Of a stretch of 62,938 nucleotides of DNA, positions 55,209-62,938 are shown piece by piece. Position numbers and translations under genes: made by a program. Under the pieces are notes generated by a model that worked only from the letters and a program-made list of their open reading frames with translations, was not told the DNA's origin and made no database searches. How positions within the stretch are numbered: the stretch's first letter is position 1; the number at the start of each line of letters is the position of its first letter. The stretch comes from Vibrionaceae bacterium (GTDB lineage: Bacteria > Pseudomonadota > Gammaproteobacteria > Enterobacterales > Vibrionaceae): assembly GCA_018222805.1 (NCBI GenBank), contig JAAEZQ010000019.1:1-62938 (forward strand), read 5' to 3'.

Positions 55209-55979
55209 TTACGAACGCAGGCCAATTCCTTTCGTTACCAGGTAGTGAGCAAGGGCGTATAGCACAACAACAAACACAGCCAGAACGCTGAATGAAGTCA
55301 CGATACCCACATCAGAAACGCCAAGGAATCCGTAGCGGAACGCATTCACCATGTAAACAATCGGGTTAACTTTTGATACCCCCTGCCAGAACTCAGGCAG
55401 AAGACTAATAGAGTAAAACACGCCACCTAGATACGTCAGTGGCGTTAATACGAAGGTCGGGATAATTGAAATATCATCGAATGTTTTCGCGTACACCGCA
55501 TTAATTAGGCCGCCAAGCGAAAATACCACCGAAGTCAGGAATACCGTCGCTACAATGATTCCCCAGTGTTCCACCTGCAGATCCACAAACAATAGCGAAA
55601 CACAGGTCACCAGAGCGCCGACTAACAAACCACGAGTGACCCCGCCCATCACGTAACCCATAATGATCACATAGTTTGGCACTGGCGCAACAAGCAGTTC
55701 TTCGATGTTTTTCTGCAACTTCGCACTGAAAAATGACGAGGCCACATTGGAGTAAGAGTTGGTGATCACCGACATCATGATAAGGCCGGGAACAATATAC
55801 TCCATGTAAGTGAACCCGCTCATTTCGCCGATTCTCGAACCGATCAAGTTACCAAAGATGATGAAGTAGAGTGTCATCGTAATTGCTGGCGGTACCAGAG
55901 TTTGCACCCAAATTCGGGAGAATCGTGTCACCTCTTTCCCTAGCAAACTACGAAATGCAGTCCAGTATAGTTGGTACAT
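55209..55979 (-). CDS. yadH: ABC-2 type transporter permease (YadH-like)
   Basis: A 256-residue permease with six helices and the ABC-2 signature near PLTYLGGVFYSISLLPEFWQ. It starts directly after the stop codon of the ATPase gene, so the two are coupled. The exported substrate is unknown. The pair corresponds to YadGH, which sits between panC and can in E. coli too. Confidence 0.9.
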   Translation of the reverse strand: MYQLYWTAFRSLLGKEVTRFSRIWVQTLVPPAITMTLYFIIFGNLIGSRIGEMSGFTYMEYIVPGLIMMSVITNSYSNVASSFFSAKLQKNIEELLVAPVPNYVIIMGYVMGGVTRGLLVGALVTCVSLLFVDLQVEHWGIIVATVFLTSVVFSLGGLINAVYAKTFDDISIIPTFVLTPLTYLGGVFYSISLLPEFWQGVSKVNPIVYMVNAFRYGFLGVSDVGIVTSFSVLAVFVVVLYALAHYLVTKGIGLRS

Positions 55980-56897
55980 TTACTTGTTCCCTTCTCTAAC
56001 AATGTTTACGAACAGCTCTTCCAGTCGGTTAGCTTTATTTCGCATCGACAACACTTTAATACCTTGCTCAGTAAGCTGAGTAAACACAGAGTTCAATCCC
56101 TGGGATTTATCCAACTCAATCTCAAGAGAGCCTTCGACCATATTCTGAGAAATCACACCTCTCAGTTCTGGCACTTCCCCCTCATACTCAAGATCAAGAA
56201 TAAAGGTTTCAACACTCAGCTTGCCAAGCAATCCTTTCATCGTCGTGTTTTCAATCAACTCACCACGGTTGATGATGCCGATGTTACGACACAGCATTTC
56301 GGCTTCTTCTAGGTAGTGCGTCGTTAGGATAATCGTTATCCCCTGATCTTTATTGATCTCTTTTAGGAAGTCCCACATTGAACGACGCAGCTCAATATCC
56401 ACGCCAGCGGTTGGCTCATCGAGGATCAAAAGTTTTGGCTCGTGCATTAGGGCTCGTGCGATCATCAAGCGACGCTTCATGCCTCCAGACAAGTTACGAG
56501 CACGCTCTTTACGTTTTTCCCACAGCTCAAGCTTTTTAAGGTACTTCTCAGCACGTTCTCTTGCTAACGCTTTTGACACTCCGTAATACCCGGCTTGCTG
56601 AATAACGATTTGCTCAACCGTTTCAAATTGGTTGAAGTTAAACTCCTGAGGAACCAAGCCTAAACTTTGTTTCGCCAATTCAAGGTCGGTATCAATGTCG
56701 TAACCAAATACTTTGGTAGTTCCGGATGTTTTATTGACAAGCGAAGCGATAATACCGATTGTGGTTGATTTCCCTGCCCCGTTTGGGCCGAGAAGCGCGT
56801 AAAAGTCACCTTTTTTAACTTGTAGACTGATGCCTTTTAACGCCTCAAAGCCGCCTGCGTACGTTTTACGTAGCTGTTCGATTTCTAATGCGTACAT
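55980..56897 (-). CDS. yadG: ABC transporter ATP-binding protein (YadG-like)
   Basis: A 305-residue ATPase of the ABC-2/DrrA type. Walker A is G37-PNGAGKST, the signature is LSGGMKRR, Walker B is LLILDEPTAGVD and the switch is TTHYLEEAE. A C-terminal extension of about 90 residues follows the core. It lies upstream of and drives the YadH-like permease. Confidence 0.92.
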   Translation of the reverse strand: MYALEIEQLRKTYAGGFEALKGISLQVKKGDFYALLGPNGAGKSTTIGIIASLVNKTSGTTKVFGYDIDTDLELAKQSLGLVPQEFNFNQFETVEQIVIQQAGYYGVSKALARERAEKYLKKLELWEKRKERARNLSGGMKRRLMIARALMHEPKLLILDEPTAGVDIELRRSMWDFLKEINKDQGITIILTTHYLEEAEMLCRNIGIINRGELIENTTMKGLLGKLSVETFILDLEYEGEVPELRGVISQNMVEGSLEIELDKSQGLNSVFTQLTEQGIKVLSMRNKANRLEELFVNIVREGNK

Positions 56898-57019
56898 AGC
56901 GTAGTTGATTGCCGTCTGTTGTAATTCGTGATTGCGGATACCAAGTGAGAGTATTTGAACGATTCAGAGCCGATGCTCCTGAAACATCTTTCGGTATTGC
57001 AGTGAAGGATAATTAGTTT

Positions 57020-57035
57020 ATCGTTGAATAACGAT
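57020..57035. promoter_or_regulatory. Palindrome upstream of the yadGH-type operon
   Basis: ATCGTT-GAAT-AACGAT is a perfect 6-4-6 palindrome, 123 bp before the ATPase start. It could be a repressor site; the factor is unknown. The surrounding 307-bp gap (56898-57204) otherwise holds only the sulP terminator, and I see no gene in it. Confidence 0.35.
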
Positions 57036-57154
57036 GATTACAATTAAACCTTTCTATAAACTTAATAGTGTTATCCGTAGTATGTTTATGGTTTTTGGAC
57101 TTCAGGGAGTAGGCAACTGGAGGAAATGGGATACCCAGAACAGACAGCGAAATA

Positions 57155-57183
57155 ACGAGCTCTGCCAAAAGGCTTGGCAGAGC
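57155..57183 (-). terminator. Terminator of the SulP transporter gene
   Basis: A 9-bp stem (57159-57167 with 57175-57183, GCTCTGCCA/TGGCAGAGC) follows the stop codon on the minus strand, with a moderate T-rich tail. Confidence 0.7.
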
Positions 57184-57204
57184 GGTCAATAGGAACTTTG
57201 TAAA

Positions 57205-58878
57205 TTAAGCAGTAATGCGCTGGTATTGTGCGTCCTCAACATGCGCAACCGCAGCGTTCAAAGCTTCATATCGGAATCGATAAATGTTGGCAGCCGGTAC
57301 TAGGTCGATCACGTGGAATTTTTCTAGTTGTTCACGCGTATGTTGATTTGGACACAACAGATAAACTTCGCAATTCGCATCCAGAGCATCTTTAATCGCG
57401 TTTTCCAACGCCAGTCCCACGGTTACATCAATCATTGGTACATCCGTGAGATCTAGGATCATCACTTCATAATCGGCAATACTTGAGTGCTGACGAGAAA
57501 TGGCTTTCGATACGCTAAAGATCATTGGTCCAGAGAGGTAAAAGAACAGCACTGTGCCATTCGCCCGATCCAATAAGCCTCTTTCACTGTCCGTTAAAGG
57601 CACATCATCTTCATCAGCATCACTGATAGCTTTGACTTGGCGAGCCTGTTCACGGCTCAGGCGTTCGATAATAATAATGTTAGAGATAAACACCCCAAGC
57701 CCAACAGCTACAATCAGATCGACAAATACGGTCAACAGCATCACCCCGTACATCACTGCCATGCCTGAAAAGCTTACCTTATGAGCCCGCTGAATAAAGC
57801 TCCAGTCAAGAATGTTAAAACCGACATAAACTGCAATACCAGCCAGCACCGCCATTGGAATTGGCTCAGTCAACCCACCAGCAACCAATACCACTAACGC
57901 CAGCATCAATGCACGTACCACACCAGATAGCGGTGATCGTGCACCAACCTGAATGTTGGTCACGGTTCCCATCGTCGCACCTGCACCAGGTAGAGCACCA
58001 AACAGTCCGGAAATCATATTCGCCAGCCCCTGACCACGCAGTTCTTTATCAGAATCATGCTCTTTACGCGTTAGCGAGTCACCGATAACGGCCGTCAGTA
58101 ACGTATCAATGCAACCAAGGGTTCCCAATACCAGAGCATCGATAACCATCTCAACAAACATATCCGGATTAATATGTGGGGCAACCAAAGAAGGCAAACC
58201 AGCTGGGATTTCACCAATACGACGAATGTCATCCGTATCAAACAGAATCACGGATAGCAACGTCACAGCGACCAGAGCCACCAACTGAGCAGGAACATAC
58301 TTGCGATATTGTTTCGGGAAGAAAAACAGAATCCCTAAAGTCAGCAAGCCTAAAAACAGCTCACTAAACTTCAAGTTAGAAATGGTCTCTGGTAATGCGG
58401 ATAATGTCCCTAACACGCCACCTGAAGGCGCAGCATGCCCCAGCAGAGGGGATAATTGTAGGATAATCAGTATGACACCAATCCCTGACATAAATCCGGA
58501 AATCACACTATATGGCATTAAGGTAACGTATTTACCCAGCTTAAGTGTCCCCAGCAAAATCTGAAATGCACCAGCCATCATGACGACGGTAAACGTCATT
58601 GCCATCCCTGTTTCCGGGTATTTCACCATCATACTCGTCAATACAGCAGTCATGATGACAGTCATTGGCCCGGTAGGTTCTGATATCAGCGTATTAGAAC
58701 CACCAAATAGAGAGGCAAACAAACCAACCATGATCGCGCCCCATAAGCCAGCTTCTGCGCCAGCTCCAGAAGCGACACCAAATGCTAAAGCCAAAGGTAG
58801 CGAAATAATTGCCGTAGTGACACCACCAAAGATGTCCCCTTTGAAATTGATATCCTCAAAACGATTACCAAACAACAC
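57205..58878 (-). CDS. SulP-family anion transporter with STAS domain
   Basis: A 557-residue inner-membrane transporter. The transmembrane core of the SLC26/SulP fold spans about residues 15-420 (N-terminal motif GVTTAIISLPLALAFGVASG), and a cytoplasmic STAS domain follows (about 440-550). SulP proteins carry sulfate, bicarbonate or dicarboxylates. The divergent neighbour is a beta-carbonic anhydrase, which makes bicarbonate the leading guess. The start is GTG at 58878, with AAGGGA seven bases upstream. A downstream TTG is possible but weaker. Confidence 0.88.
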   Translation of the reverse strand: MLFGNRFEDINFKGDIFGGVTTAIISLPLALAFGVASGAGAEAGLWGAIMVGLFASLFGGSNTLISEPTGPMTVIMTAVLTSMMVKYPETGMAMTFTVVMMAGAFQILLGTLKLGKYVTLMPYSVISGFMSGIGVILIILQLSPLLGHAAPSGGVLGTLSALPETISNLKFSELFLGLLTLGILFFFPKQYRKYVPAQLVALVAVTLLSVILFDTDDIRRIGEIPAGLPSLVAPHINPDMFVEMVIDALVLGTLGCIDTLLTAVIGDSLTRKEHDSDKELRGQGLANMISGLFGALPGAGATMGTVTNIQVGARSPLSGVVRALMLALVVLVAGGLTEPIPMAVLAGIAVYVGFNILDWSFIQRAHKVSFSGMAVMYGVMLLTVFVDLIVAVGLGVFISNIIIIERLSREQARQVKAISDADEDDVPLTDSERGLLDRANGTVLFFYLSGPMIFSVSKAISRQHSSIADYEVMILDLTDVPMIDVTVGLALENAIKDALDANCEVYLLCPNQHTREQLEKFHVIDLVPAANIYRFRYEALNAAVAHVEDAQYQRITA

Positions 58879-59156
58879 TTAATTCCCTTGCATTAATATC
58901 AAAACAAATATCATCACTTTAACAAGCTATATATCCCTCTTAAACCATAACTACTTCATGGGCTTTGAGGAAAAACAAATAAACAGGCTCAATTGTACGA
59001 ATTTATTAGCAAGAACACGTCAGATGAGTCCTGCCTGACGAATAATTAACGGGATTGAAATTGTAACATTGTGTATAGTTGAATTTCTGATCGCTTGCTA
59101 CATTCGAGTAGCTGGGCAACCAGTGTTTTTGTCTTTTTAGGGAAGTTATTTGCAAG

Positions 59157-59825
59157 ATGCCGGAAATTAAACAATTATTTGAAAATAATTCAAAATGGTC
59201 AGAAGAGATTAAGTCTGAACGCCCTGAATATTTCGCTAAGCTCGCAGAGGGCCAGAAACCCGATTTTCTTTGGATTGGTTGTTCAGACAGCCGTGTACCG
59301 GCAGAACGATTAACTGGCCTTTACTCCGGTGAGTTATTTGTTCACCGCAATGTTGCAAACCAAGTCATCCACACTGACCTCAACTGCCTTTCAGTTGTTC
59401 AGTATGCCGTTGACGTACTCAAAGTAAAACACATCATTGTATGTGGTCACTACGGCTGTGGCGGTGTTAACGCTGCAATTGATAATCCACAACTCGGTTT
59501 GATCAATAACTGGTTACTGCACATTCGCGATCTTTACTTCAAACATCGTACTTATCTGGATCAAGTGCCTCTGGAAGATCGCGCTGATAAACTAGGTGAA
59601 ATTAACGTTGCCGAGCAAGTTTATAACTTGGGTAATTCAACTATCCTGCAAAACGCATGGGAACGTGGACAAGACGTTGAGATTCATGGTGTCGTTTATG
59701 GTATTGAAGATGGCCGTTTAGAATATCTGGGTATTCGTTCCAACTCTAAAGAAACGGTTGAAAAATCGTATCAGAAAGCCCTGTCGACGATTTTAAATAC
59801 CGATAACGATCTATTGTGTCGATAA
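59157..59825 (+). CDS. can: Beta-carbonic anhydrase
   Basis: A 222-residue zinc enzyme interconverting carbon dioxide and bicarbonate. Zinc ligands are C42, H98 and C101, and the D44-R46 dyad is in CSDSRVP. The sequence [15 protein letters not shown] segment ([13 protein letters not shown]) and the second GHYGCGGV motif are typical of the E. coli Can group, which is controlled by an allosteric bicarbonate site. It is divergent from the SulP transporter, with 278 bp between start codons. Confidence 0.95.
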   Translation: MPEIKQLFENNSKWSEEIKSERPEYFAKLAEGQKPDFLWIGCSDSRVPAERLTGLYSGELFVHRNVANQVIHTDLNCLSVVQYAVDVLKVKHIIVCGHYGCGGVNAAIDNPQLGLINNWLLHIRDLYFKHRTYLDQVPLEDRADKLGEINVAEQVYNLGNSTILQNAWERGQDVEIHGVVYGIEDGRLEYLGIRSNSKETVEKSYQKALSTILNTDNDLLCR

Positions 59826-59832
59826 TTGATTC

Positions 59833-59865
59833 AAAAAAAAACGCCCAACTGGGCGTTTTTTTTTG
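59833..59865. terminator. Bidirectional terminator between can and hpt
   Basis: A stem with core ACGCCC/GGGCGT (59841-59846 with 59851-59856) is extended by a run of A on the left and T on the right. It serves both converging genes. Confidence 0.92.
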
Positions 59866-59886
59866 TATTTTTATTGCTGCCTCAAA

Positions 59887-60417
59887 TTATTCTTGAGGCA
59901 CAACTTTACCGATGAATGGTAAATGACGGTATTTCTGAGCGTAATCAATACCCACACCAACCACGAACTCATCTGGAATTTCAAAGCCAATCCAGTCAAC
60001 TGGTACATTGACTTCACGGCGAGATGGTTTATCCAACAGGGTACAGATTGCGATAGATTTTGGCTCACGCAGAGACAGGATTTCACGAATCTTGTTCAGT
60101 GTATTGCCCGTATCAATAATATCTTCAACAAGCAGAACATCTTTGCCTTTGATATCATCGTCTAAATCTTTCAGGATACGAACATCACGCGAACTTTCCA
60201 TCGTGTTGCCGTAACTTGATGCCGTCATGAAATCAACTTGGTGAGTCAGGTCAATGGCACGAGCTAAATCGGCCATAAAAACAAATGAGCCACGCAATAA
60301 GCCGACCAAAACCAGATCTTCGCTACCTTGGTAACGCTCAGTAATTTGCTTGCCTATTTCACGAACTCGATCCTGAACGACTTCCTCAGAAATCATGACT
60401 TCTACTGTATGTTTCAT
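59887..60417 (-). CDS. hpt: Hypoxanthine phosphoribosyltransferase
   Basis: A 176-residue purine salvage enzyme making IMP from hypoxanthine and PRPP. The PRPP loop is [13 protein letters not shown] (about residues 94-106), and the C-terminal purine-binding region includes [19 protein letters not shown]. It is divergent from the LuxR-type gene, so its promoter lies in the same 319-bp gap. Confidence 0.95.
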   Translation of the reverse strand: MKHTVEVMISEEVVQDRVREIGKQITERYQGSEDLVLVGLLRGSFVFMADLARAIDLTHQVDFMTASSYGNTMESSRDVRILKDLDDDIKGKDVLLVEDIIDTGNTLNKIREILSLREPKSIAICTLLDKPSRREVNVPVDWIGFEIPDEFVVGVGIDYAQKYRHLPFIGKVVPQE

Positions 60418-60670
60418 ACTTTGCTCAATTTATTTGGTGGGTTAAGGTAAATCACGCGCAAACGATCACCTAATCTTACGGCGTGTAGTGTATCACCACG
60501 CTCATTGCGTTGAAAGTCACAACCCAGTGCCAATATTTCTTGGGAGCATAACCTTATTTTCGCAATATTCTGACGAAAAGCATCAACAATCAGAACATTC
60601 CTGTCTACAAATTACACAACAAATATTGACCTTGCCTATATGCACCATTACACTCATCACTGCTTTAAGC

Positions 60671-60710
60671 AATTATTAAAATAATCAATTAGGGGGGATT
60701 TCCCCCTCAT
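60671..60710 (+). promoter_or_regulatory. Palindrome and GC hairpin in the leader of the quorum regulator
   Basis: ATTATT-AA-AATAAT (inside 60671-60690) lies in an AT-rich stretch that resembles the LuxR-family operator, so autorepression is plausible. Just after it a GGGGG/CCCCC hairpin (60692-60706) stands 30 bases before the start codon, where small Qrr RNAs act on luxR in relatives. AAGG near 60724 is the ribosome binding site. The rest of the 319-bp gap (60418-60736) shows no gene. Confidence 0.4.
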
Positions 60711-60736
60711 ACAACTAAAATGGCAAGGTAAATATA

Positions 60737-61351
60737 ATGGACTCAATTGCAAAGAGAGCCCGAACTAGGCTTTCCCCTATTAAGCGTAAGCAACAACTCA
60801 TGGAAATCGCATTAGAAGTATTTGCGCGACGTGGAATTGGCCGTGGTGGACATGCTGATATCGCTGAAATCGCACAGGTTTCTGTTGCTACCGTTTTTAA
60901 CTACTTCCCGACCAGAGAAGACCTGGTCGATGAGGTGCTAAACCACGTAGTACGTCAGTTCTCAAACTTCCTCTCAGACAACATCGATTTAGACCTACAC
61001 GCTCGTGACAATATTGCTAACATCACCAGCGCAATGATTGAGCTGGTTAACCAAGATTGCCACTGGCTGAAAGTTTGGTTTGAATGGAGCGCTTCAACGC
61101 GCGACGAAGTATGGCCACTATTCGTGTCAACGAACCGTACTAATCAACTATTGGTACAGAACATGTTCATCAAAGCGATTGAACGTGGTGAAGTGTGCAA
61201 CACACACAAACCTGAACATTTGACCAACCTGTTCCACGGTATTTGTTATTCATTGTTTGTTCAGGCTAACCGCTTTAAAGGTGAAGATGGACTGAAGAAC
61301 CTTGTCAGTTCATATCTGGATATGCTTTGTATCTACGATCACAATAAGTAA
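60737..61351 (+). CDS. luxR: Quorum-sensing master regulator (LuxR/OpaR/SmcR/HapR family)
   Basis: A 204-residue TetR-fold regulator that at high cell density controls hundreds of Vibrio genes (luminescence, capsule, proteases, biofilm, competence). The basic N-terminal arm (KRARTRLSPIKRK) and the helix-turn-helix, roughly residues 36-60 with recognition helix VSVATVFNYF, are intact. The C-terminal ligand and dimer domain ends LDMLCIYDHNK. The first 100 residues look nearly identical to Harveyi-clade LuxR. It is not related to the V. fischeri LuxR that binds acyl-homoserine lactone. Translation is expected to be blocked by Qrr small RNAs encoded elsewhere. Confidence 0.96.
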   Translation: MDSIAKRARTRLSPIKRKQQLMEIALEVFARRGIGRGGHADIAEIAQVSVATVFNYFPTREDLVDEVLNHVVRQFSNFLSDNIDLDLHARDNIANITSAMIELVNQDCHWLKVWFEWSASTRDEVWPLFVSTNRTNQLLVQNMFIKAIERGEVCNTHKPEHLTNLFHGICYSLFVQANRFKGEDGLKNLVSSYLDMLCIYDHNK

Positions 61352-61370
61352 GATCAACCTAGAGATGACA

Positions 61371-61397
61371 AAGCCCGGCGACTTGCCGGGCTTTTTG
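61371..61397 (+). terminator. Terminator of the quorum regulator gene
   Basis: A 9-bp stem (61371-61379 with 61385-61393, core GCCCGGC/GCCGGGC) is followed by TTTTT, 20 bases after the stop codon. Confidence 0.92.
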
Positions 61398-61424
61398 TAT
61401 GTGTAGGTATATTATATTCTCCTA

Positions 61425-61457
61425 CAAAAAAACCGCTGAACTTGTCAGCGGTTTTTC
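61425..61457 (-). terminator. Terminator of lpdA
   Basis: A 12-bp stem (61457-61446 with 61440-61429 on the minus strand, core CCGCTGA/TCAGCGG) runs into a T tract, 19 bases after the lpdA stop codon. Confidence 0.9.
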
Positions 61458-61475
61458 TTCAAGCTTTAAGAAAAA

Positions 61476-62906
61476 TTACTTTTTCTTCTTAACTGCTTTT
61501 TTGTTTGGAAGGTCAGTGATAGAACCTTCAAATACTTCAGCAGCTAGACCTACAGACTCGTGTAGAGTTGGGTGAGCGTGGATAGTCAGAGCGATATCTT
61601 CTGCATCACAACCCATTTCGATCGCAAGACCGATTTCGCCTAGTAGTTCACCACCGTTAGTACCAACAATAGCACCACCGATTACGCGATGAGTTTCTTT
61701 GTCGAAGATTAGCTTAGTCATACCGTCTGCACAGTCAGATGCGATTGCACGACCTGATGCTGCCCATGGGAATGTTGCCACTTCGTACTTGATGCCTTCT
61801 TCTTTCGCTTCTTTCTCAGTCTTACCAACCCAAGCCACTTCTGGCTCAGTGTACGCGATTGAAGGGATAACTTTAGGGTCAAAGTAGTGCTTCTTACCAG
61901 AGATAACTTCAGCAGCTACGTGACCTTCATGCACACCTTTGTGAGCAAGCATTGGTTGACCAACGATATCACCGATCGCGAAGATGTGAGGAACGTTAGT
62001 ACGCATTTGCTTATCAACGTTGATGAAGCCGCGCTCGTCGATTTCTAGACCCGCTTTTTCACCGTCGATTAGCTTACCGTTTGGTACACGACCGATAGCA
62101 ACTAGAACTGCATCGTAGCGCTCTGCTTCAGCAGGCGCTTTCTTGCCTTCCATTGAAACGTAGATACCGTCTTCTTTCGCTTCAACTGCTGTTACTTTCG
62201 TTTCTAGCATTAGCTTGAACTTGTCTTTGATACGCTTGGTGTAAACCTTAACGATATCTTTGTCTGCTGCAGGGATTACCTGATCAAACATCTCAACAAC
62301 TTCAACTTTAGAACCTAGAGAGTGGTAAACCGTACCCATTTCTAGACCGATGATACCACCACCCATGATAAGCAGTTTTTCTGGCACTTCTTTCAGTTCA
62401 AGAGCGTCAGTAGAGTCCCAAATACGTGGGTCTTCATGCGGGATAAATGGCAGTTTGATTGGACGAGAACCAGCAGCAACGATCGCGTTGTCGAAGTTAA
62501 CAACAGTTGACTCGCCTTCACCTTCTACAAGGATAGAGTTAGGACCAGTAAACTTACCGTAACCGTTAACAACTGTTACGTTACGCATCTTAGCCATGCC
62601 ACCTAGGCCGCCAGTAAGTTGGTTAACAACTTTCTCTTTCCAGATACGGATTTTGTTGATGTCAGTTTGCGGTTCGCCAAATACAACGCCGTGATCAGCC
62701 ATTGCTTTCGCTTCTTCAATCACTTTCGAAACGTGAAGAAGTGCTTTAGATGGGATACAACCCACGTTCAGACACACACCGCCAAGAGTGCTGTAACGTT
62801 CAACTAGTACAGTTTCAAGACCTAAATCCGCACAACGGAATGCAGCGGAGTAACCAGCAGGACCAGAACCAAGTACAACAACTTGGGCTTTAATTTCTTT
62901 GCTCAT
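61476..62906 (-). CDS. lpdA: Dihydrolipoamide dehydrogenase (E3)
   Basis: A 476-residue flavoprotein shared by the pyruvate and 2-oxoglutarate dehydrogenase complexes. The FAD motif GSGPAGYSAA is at 13-22 and the redox disulfide is C45-LNVG-C50. The NAD motif GGGIIGLEMGTVY lies near residues 182-194, and the active-site histidine is in HAHPTLHES. AGAGGT precedes the ATG. Upstream genes, beyond this window, are expected to be aceE and aceF. Confidence 0.96.
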   Translation of the reverse strand: MSKEIKAQVVVLGSGPAGYSAAFRCADLGLETVLVERYSTLGGVCLNVGCIPSKALLHVSKVIEEAKAMADHGVVFGEPQTDINKIRIWKEKVVNQLTGGLGGMAKMRNVTVVNGYGKFTGPNSILVEGEGESTVVNFDNAIVAAGSRPIKLPFIPHEDPRIWDSTDALELKEVPEKLLIMGGGIIGLEMGTVYHSLGSKVEVVEMFDQVIPAADKDIVKVYTKRIKDKFKLMLETKVTAVEAKEDGIYVSMEGKKAPAEAERYDAVLVAIGRVPNGKLIDGEKAGLEIDERGFINVDKQMRTNVPHIFAIGDIVGQPMLAHKGVHEGHVAAEVISGKKHYFDPKVIPSIAYTEPEVAWVGKTEKEAKEEGIKYEVATFPWAASGRAIASDCADGMTKLIFDKETHRVIGGAIVGTNGGELLGEIGLAIEMGCDAEDIALTIHAHPTLHESVGLAAEVFEGSITDLPNKKAVKKKK

Positions 62907-62938
62907 TTTGACCTCTTGTAGTCATTATCCCTAACAGG

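Noticed and set aside
60488..60679. 63-residue open frame in the hpt-luxR gap
   Set aside because: No ribosome binding site, no recognisable feature, and it overlaps likely promoters for both divergent genes.

Overview
The window reads as a stretch of the large chromosome of a marine Vibrio. Three things point there. The gene order around the chitin locus (porin end, dacB, tyrS, M23 peptidase, RND pump, erpA, hemL, PerM-like, rsmC, chiS, chitin-oligosaccharide ABC operon) is the arrangement I know from V. cholerae. The ChiS phospho-acceptor residues fall at H469 and D772, the positions reported for V. cholerae ChiS. A 204-residue LuxR/OpaR/SmcR-type quorum-sensing master regulator lies next to lpdA. 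The LuxR sequence looks like the Harveyi clade, but I cannot assign a species. Nearly all of the window is core chromosome: I see no insertion sequence, prophage, integron, CRISPR array, tRNA or rRNA.

Layout. 1-52 is the last 16 codons of an outer-membrane porin. 246-4345 holds cell-wall and translation genes (dacB, tyrS, M23 endopeptidase). 4372-8588 is an RND efflux pair on the minus strand. 8760-12192 has erpA, hemL, an overlooked 38-residue membrane protein and a PerM/AI-2E-family protein, followed by rsmC. 13522-32163 is the chitin sensing and use block: chiS, then a nine-gene operon for chitin-oligosaccharide binding, uptake and breakdown. 32268-36129 is an iron(III) ABC operon with a Fur-like site. 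36285-37879 is glnK-amtB with a sigma-54 promoter. 38071-41561 has yacL, a decayed CdaR-like pseudogene and acnB. 41829-49166 has a PlpD-like patatin autotransporter, mrcB and hrpB on the minus strand. 49186-55107 runs sfsA, dksA, gluQ, pcnB, folK, panB, panC. 55209-62906 has an ABC-2 exporter (yadGH type), a SulP transporter divergent from a beta-carbonic anhydrase, hpt, the LuxR-type regulator and lpdA.

How the parts work together. In the chitin block, the periplasmic binding protein captures chitin oligosaccharides, hands them to two permeases and two ATPases, and is known in V. cholerae to hold ChiS in check. Imported sugars meet three enzymes of different logic: a GH20 hexosaminidase (hydrolysis), a GH94 chitobiose phosphorylase (phosphorolysis, saving ATP), and a GH9 enzyme plus glucosamine-type kinase (the de-acetylated or chitosan branch). 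A phosphohexomutase probably recovers the 1-phosphate product.

The most interesting new signal is regulatory. A 20-base direct repeat, spaced exactly 30 bp and built on a CGTT-N3-AACG palindrome, lies upstream of this operon, and the identical 11-base core recurs in front of chiS itself. These are candidate ChiS sites and suggest autoregulation. Other points are a CRP site far upstream of the operon that may drive a separate small transcript, a 38-residue cysteine-containing membrane peptide, a yacL terminator that coincides with an NtrC-like enhancer of glnK, and a CdaR-like remnant with an in-frame stop. I did not find a wholly new multi-gene system.
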